Assembly: GCF_001038625.1 (NCBI RefSeq)
Contig: NZ_CP011803.1
Span: 4,712,001 to 4,776,000, forward strand
Direction of reading: 5' to 3'
Source of the DNA: Clostridium carboxidivorans P7
GTDB lineage: Bacteria > Bacillota > Clostridia > Clostridiales > Clostridiaceae
Length of the DNA stretch: 64,000 nucleotides
In this document: positions 60,804-64,000 of the stretch, piece after piece
Layout of the letters: each line of letters begins with the position of its first letter
Position numbering within the stretch: the stretch's first letter is position 1
Translations under genes and position numbers: made by a program
Notes under the pieces: generated by a model
Database searches by the model: none
What the model was told of the DNA's origin: nothing
Seen by the model: only the letters and a program-made list of their open reading frames with translations

Positions 60804-60836
60804 CCAGTAAATAACTATGTTGTTTACTGGTATTTT
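60804..60836 (+). terminator. Terminator after the guanylyltransferase gene
   Basis: CCAGTAAATAAC / GTTTACTGG-type stem with a T-rich tail; imperfect. Confidence 0.55.
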
Positions 60837-61063
60837 AATTTAAAAATATAATTATTCTATTATTAATAATTCTTTATCATGTTTATTAAGAATTTTAAAT
60901 TCTAAATTTTCATAAATATTTAAGCTTTTATTTAAATATTAAAGTTATATATGATAGAATAGCAAGTGAAACTTGCTCTAATAAAGTATGGGAAACTTAT
61001 AGAAAAGGAAGTATTTTCGAGAATTAAATAGAAGAGTATATATAGAGCACAGAGGAGGATATT

Positions 61064-61810
61064 ATGGATCTGAATGAAGTAAAAGAACTTTTACAAAATG
61101 TAAAAAGTGGTTCGATGGATATAGAAAAAGCATTAGAAAAGCTTCAAGACTTACCTTTTAAAGATTTAGGTTATGCTAAGATTGATAATCATAGAGAAAT
61201 TAGGGTTGGATATCCAGAAGTTATATATTGTGCTGGAAAAACTGTTGAACAAATTAAGGGAATAATTGAATTTATGATTACAAAGAAAAATAATATATTA
61301 GGAACGAGAGCTTCCAAAGAGGCATATGAAGCTGTAAAATCTATATGTCCTAAAGCAGAATATAATAAGGAAGCGAGAACTATAACTATAAAAAATAAGG
61401 AAGTGAAAACTACCAGTACATATATATCCATAGTTACAGCAGGTACTTCTGATATACCTGTAGCGGAAGAGGCAGCAGTAACTGCAGAAATATTTGGAAA
61501 CAAGGTGGAGAGAATATATGATGTAGGGGTAGCAGGCATACATAGGTTGTTTGATAAATTAGAGATAATAAGACAGTCTAAAATAATTATTGTAGTAGCT
61601 GGTATGGAAGGGGCTTTAGCTAGCGTACTTGGAGGACTTGTAGATAAGCCTGTTGTTGCTGTACCTACTAGTGTAGGATATGGTGCTAATTTTGGAGGGC
61701 TTTCAGCCTTACTATGCATGTTAAATAGTTGTGCAAGTGGTATAAGTGTAGTAAATATAGATAATGGATTTGGAGCAGGTTATTTAGCAAGCATGATAAA
61801 TAAACTATAA
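61064..61810 (+). CDS. larB: LarB-like pyridinium-3,5-biscarboxylic acid mononucleotide synthase
   Basis: Carboxylates and hydrolyses nicotinic acid adenine dinucleotide in the first step of nickel-pincer cofactor synthesis (lactate racemase cofactor). 248 residues: a N-terminal helical part (about 1-80), then a PurE/AIRC-like domain with AGTSDIPVAEEA, VAGMEGALASVLGGLVDKP and PTSVGYGANFGGL. ATG after AGAGGAGG. larA, larC and larE are not in the window, so its partner genes must lie elsewhere or its role differs. A small hairpin GCAAGTGAAACTTGC lies at 60962 in the leader. Confidence 0.9.
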   Translation: MDLNEVKELLQNVKSGSMDIEKALEKLQDLPFKDLGYAKIDNHREIRVGYPEVIYCAGKTVEQIKGIIEFMITKKNNILGTRASKEAYEAVKSICPKAEYNKEARTITIKNKEVKTTSTYISIVTAGTSDIPVAEEAAVTAEIFGNKVERIYDVGVAGIHRLFDKLEIIRQSKIIIVVAGMEGALASVLGGLVDKPVVAVPTSVGYGANFGGLSALLCMLNSCASGISVVNIDNGFGAGYLASMINKL

Positions 61811-61950
61811 AATTCAAACTACCATTGTATTTTAATAGTTTCTATAGAAGTACCCTGATATTATATAGACATAAATAAAATAAATATGTATATAATTTTA
61901 TAAAGGAAACTTTATATTTATATATCACTATTTATCAGGGGGAATAGTAA

Positions 61951-63333
61951 ATGAAGGTAACTGAAAAGTTGAAGAAGGCCGCTAGAGATACCTTAGTGAA
62001 AACTGGATTGGAGTTGCTAGAGAAAAATCCTGAAAAAAATATTGATAAGTTATTTGATTTAGTAAAAAAAACTATTAATAAGGACAAAGAAAATTTAGAA
62101 AGAATACAACAAGTTGAAGAGTACTATAATAATAATCCTGCTACTCATGAATTCATAATAAATATTTTAAAAAATACAGATAAAAGATGTATCCAAAAAT
62201 TCTTTTCCAATTTTTTATCAAATGCAATATGGTATGGAATGCCTAAAAGGGAAAAGCTCTTAAAGGAAAAGAATATAAAGATACCATTAGTAATACTTAT
62301 TAGTCCATCAATGAGATGCAATTTGAAGTGTATGGGATGCTATGCTGCAAATTATAGCAGAGAAGATGATATACCATATGGAGAAGTAGATAGGATTATA
62401 AAGGAAGCTAGAGAATTAGGAATTTATTATTTTGTAGTATTAGGTGGAGAACCATTTTTCAATGAATATATGTTAAAAATATATGAAAAGTATAATGACT
62501 GTATGTTTACACCTTTTACAAATGGAACTCTCTTTGATGAAAAATTAGCTAATAAAATAAAAGAACTTGGGAATGTAATACCTATGTTTTCTTTAGAAGG
62601 CTTTGAAGCAGACACTGATATGAGAAGAGGAAAAGGGGTATTTAAAAAGGTTATGAGCTCCATGGAATTACTTAAAAAAAAGGGAATGTTGTTTGGAGTA
62701 TCCACAACTGTTAGTAGAAGTAATGTAAAAACAGTTGTATCTGATGAATTTATAAACATGCTTATAGAAAAGGGTGCTAAAATGAGTTGGTACTTCATAT
62801 TTATGCCAGTAGGAAGCAGCCAAGATGTTAATCTAATGCTTACTCCTGAACAAAGGATTTATTTAGGAAAGAGGGTTAGGCAGTTAAGAAATTCAAAACC
62901 TTATTTTATGATAGATTTCTTTAATGACGCTCCTTATGTAGGAGGTTGTATAGCAGGTAAGTTTTATTGTCATATAAACTCTCATGAAGATATGGAACCA
63001 TGTGTTTTTGCTCACTTTTCAGTAGATAATGTGAAAAATAAAAAACTTGTTGATGTATTTAAATCAGACTTTTTTAAGGAACTAAGAAGAAGGCAGCCTT
63101 ATAATGAAAATTTATTATTGCCTTGCATGATGATAGATAACACAAATGTGATAAGGGAAGTTGTAAAAAAAACAGGAGCTAAGCCTACGGATAAAGTTGC
63201 TAAAATGATGATAGAAAATGAAGAATTTCAAAAGTCATTGGATAAGGTAGCAGAAGAATTTAAACCTTTAGCAGATAAATCTTGGAAAGAAGATTTTAAT
63301 TCTAAAGGGAATTATGATATGGCAAAAGGATAG
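61951..63333 (+). CDS. Radical SAM protein of unknown substrate
   Basis: 460 residues. The N-terminal 110 residues are helical and charged. Radical SAM motif at Cys123, Cys127 and Cys130 (SMRCNLKCMGC), then VVLGGEPFF as the GGE SAM-binding motif. Further cysteines in GGCIAGKFYCHI, MEPCVFAH and LLPCMMID suggest an auxiliary iron-sulfur cluster of the SPASM/twitch kind. The GKFYCHINSHEDMEPC pattern is typical of SPASM-type enzymes that modify peptides or proteins, but no precursor peptide gene is next to it. ATG after CAGGGGGA. Confidence 0.85.
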   Translation: MKVTEKLKKAARDTLVKTGLELLEKNPEKNIDKLFDLVKKTINKDKENLERIQQVEEYYNNNPATHEFIINILKNTDKRCIQKFFSNFLSNAIWYGMPKREKLLKEKNIKIPLVILISPSMRCNLKCMGCYAANYSREDDIPYGEVDRIIKEARELGIYYFVVLGGEPFFNEYMLKIYEKYNDCMFTPFTNGTLFDEKLANKIKELGNVIPMFSLEGFEADTDMRRGKGVFKKVMSSMELLKKKGMLFGVSTTVSRSNVKTVVSDEFINMLIEKGAKMSWYFIFMPVGSSQDVNLMLTPEQRIYLGKRVRQLRNSKPYFMIDFFNDAPYVGGCIAGKFYCHINSHEDMEPCVFAHFSVDNVKNKKLVDVFKSDFFKELRRRQPYNENLLLPCMMIDNTNVIREVVKKTGAKPTDKVAKMMIENEEFQKSLDKVAEEFKPLADKSWKEDFNSKGNYDMAKG

Positions 63334-63334
63334 A

Positions 63335-63388
63335 AATAAGTCCTAAAGATTTAAATGACATGTTAAAATCTTTAGGACTTATTTTTTT
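63335..63388 (+). terminator. Terminator after the radical SAM gene
   Basis: AATAAGTCCTAAAGATTTAA / TTAAAATCTTTAGGACTTATT stem (one bulge) followed by T7. Confidence 0.85.
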
Positions 63389-63543
63389 ATTCTAAGGGAA
63401 ATTATAAAATTTAAAAACTGCGGATAATTTCAAAATTAGTAAACCAATTGAAAAAACTAAGTAAATTTGATAATATATACTGGAAATATAATAAATTAAG
63501 TAAACAATAGAAACAGGACACTGTTTAATGCAGGAGAGATATT

Positions 63544-64000
63544 ATGAAGAAAAATATAAAAGTTTTGGCCATGATCATTTTAATTGTTATAGGTGCTACT
63601 ACTGTTTCTTGCAAGAAAAATAATAGTGTATCAAACAATAGTGATGATTTACAAGGGAAAATTACAGTATTAACAGATAAAAAACATGAGCAACCATTAA
63701 GAGCGGCTATAGAAGATTTTCAAAAAGTACATAAAAAAGTAAGTGTAAATTTAAAGGTTGATAATAATTCATATGGAAAGTTTTCAGAAAGTGTTAAAAA
63801 TAAAGATAAATCAATAGATATAGTAACAATAGATGATTGTTATGCTCAATATTATTTAGATAAATTACCAGGTGGATTTTTAAATGTATCAGAAGATATA
63901 GACAGTTATAAAAACAAATTACCAAAAAGTAAGATGGATAACTTAACTAAAGAAAATAAAGTATATGGTTTTCCTTGGAGTACTTCTCCTAAGATAATTT
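63544..64000 (+). CDS. Extracellular solute-binding lipoprotein, 5' part (cut by window end)
   Basis: First 152 codons only. Lipoprotein signal peptide with lipobox TTVS-Cys23. The mature start KITVLTDKKHEQPLRAAIED and then FQKVHKKVSVNLKVDN...DIVTIDDCYAQYYL matches the N-terminal lobe of ABC family 1 (sugar-type) solute-binding proteins. Ligand cannot be told. ATG after CAGGAGAGA. The stop lies beyond the window. Confidence 0.75.
   Translation, partial: MKKNIKVLAMIILIVIGATTVSCKKNNSVSNNSDDLQGKITVLTDKKHEQPLRAAIEDFQKVHKKVSVNLKVDNNSYGKFSESVKNKDKSIDIVTIDDCYAQYYLDKLPGGFLNVSEDIDSYKNKLPKSKMDNLTKENKVYGFPWSTSPKII

Noticed and set aside
1..64000. CRISPR arrays, tRNA and rRNA genes, prophage modules
   Set aside because: No regularly spaced repeats, no tRNA or rRNA signatures and no phage structural genes were seen. 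The two insertion sequences are the only clear mobile DNA.

Overview
The window is AT-rich, gene-dense DNA from an anaerobic, spore-forming Firmicute, most likely a proteolytic Clostridium of the C. sporogenes / group I C. botulinum type. The evidence is spmA-spmB, class III ribonucleotide reductase (nrdD-nrdG), T-box leaders on tRNA synthetase genes, TTG/GTG starts with strong GGAGG sites, and above all a Stickland D-proline reductase locus that decodes UGA as selenocysteine. The species is inferred; no rRNA or tRNA gene is present to confirm it.

Layout. 0.1-5.1 kb: a secreted glucosaminidase, an intact IS256-type insertion with an 8-bp target duplication, two small genes and spmAB. 5.1-5.7 kb: a gene-free stretch with a long imperfect palindrome. 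5.7-17.5 kb: housekeeping genes (MATE pump, family 4 uracil-DNA glycosylase, T-box-metG, tatD, a G5/3D wall protein, rnmV-rsmA) followed by envelope-type unknowns. 17.5-21.1 kb: an Mrp-type ATPase and a TPP-riboswitch-thiT gene, convergent, with an IS1182-type element inserted exactly in their shared terminator stem. 21.3-35.4 kb: nrdD-nrdG with an NrdR box, an UlaG-like hydrolase, a double-domain amidase, T-box-ileS, ccpA, a DedA protein, a lipoprotein and a RocB-like peptidase. 35.5-39.6 kb: a 1361-residue lone helicase-nuclease-like protein.

39.7-58.2 kb is the centrepiece: a sigma-54 activator gene (prdR) interrupted by one in-frame UGA, followed by two consecutive, diverged copies of the whole proline reductase cassette. 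Each copy has a sigma-54 promoter, then prdC, prdA, a small conserved gene, prdB (Sec), prdD, prdE, prdF and a TSUP-family permease. The copies differ in informative ways. Copy 1 has a Cys-type PrdC, a weaker -24/-12 promoter and an extra mini-PrdA gene. Copy 2 has a Sec-type PrdC with its own SECIS-like hairpin, a near-perfect -24/-12 promoter and more C-ending codons in prdA. Both upstream regions share the word GTGTCAAAAAA about 125-136 bp before the promoter, a candidate PrdR site.

How the cassette works, from family knowledge: PrdF racemises L-proline to D-proline. PrdA (self-cleaving, pyruvoyl) and PrdB (selenoprotein) reductively open the ring to 5-aminovalerate. PrdC feeds in electrons. 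PrdR switches transcription on. The role of the TSUP permease, the small conserved gene, the mini-PrdA and the PrdD/PrdE pair is not established by the sequence. 58.3-64 kb returns to ordinary genes: two tiny overlapping genes, an alkyladenine glycosylase, a GIY-YIG protein, mannose-1-phosphate guanylyltransferase, an orphan larB, a radical SAM enzyme and the start of a solute-binding lipoprotein cut by the window edge.
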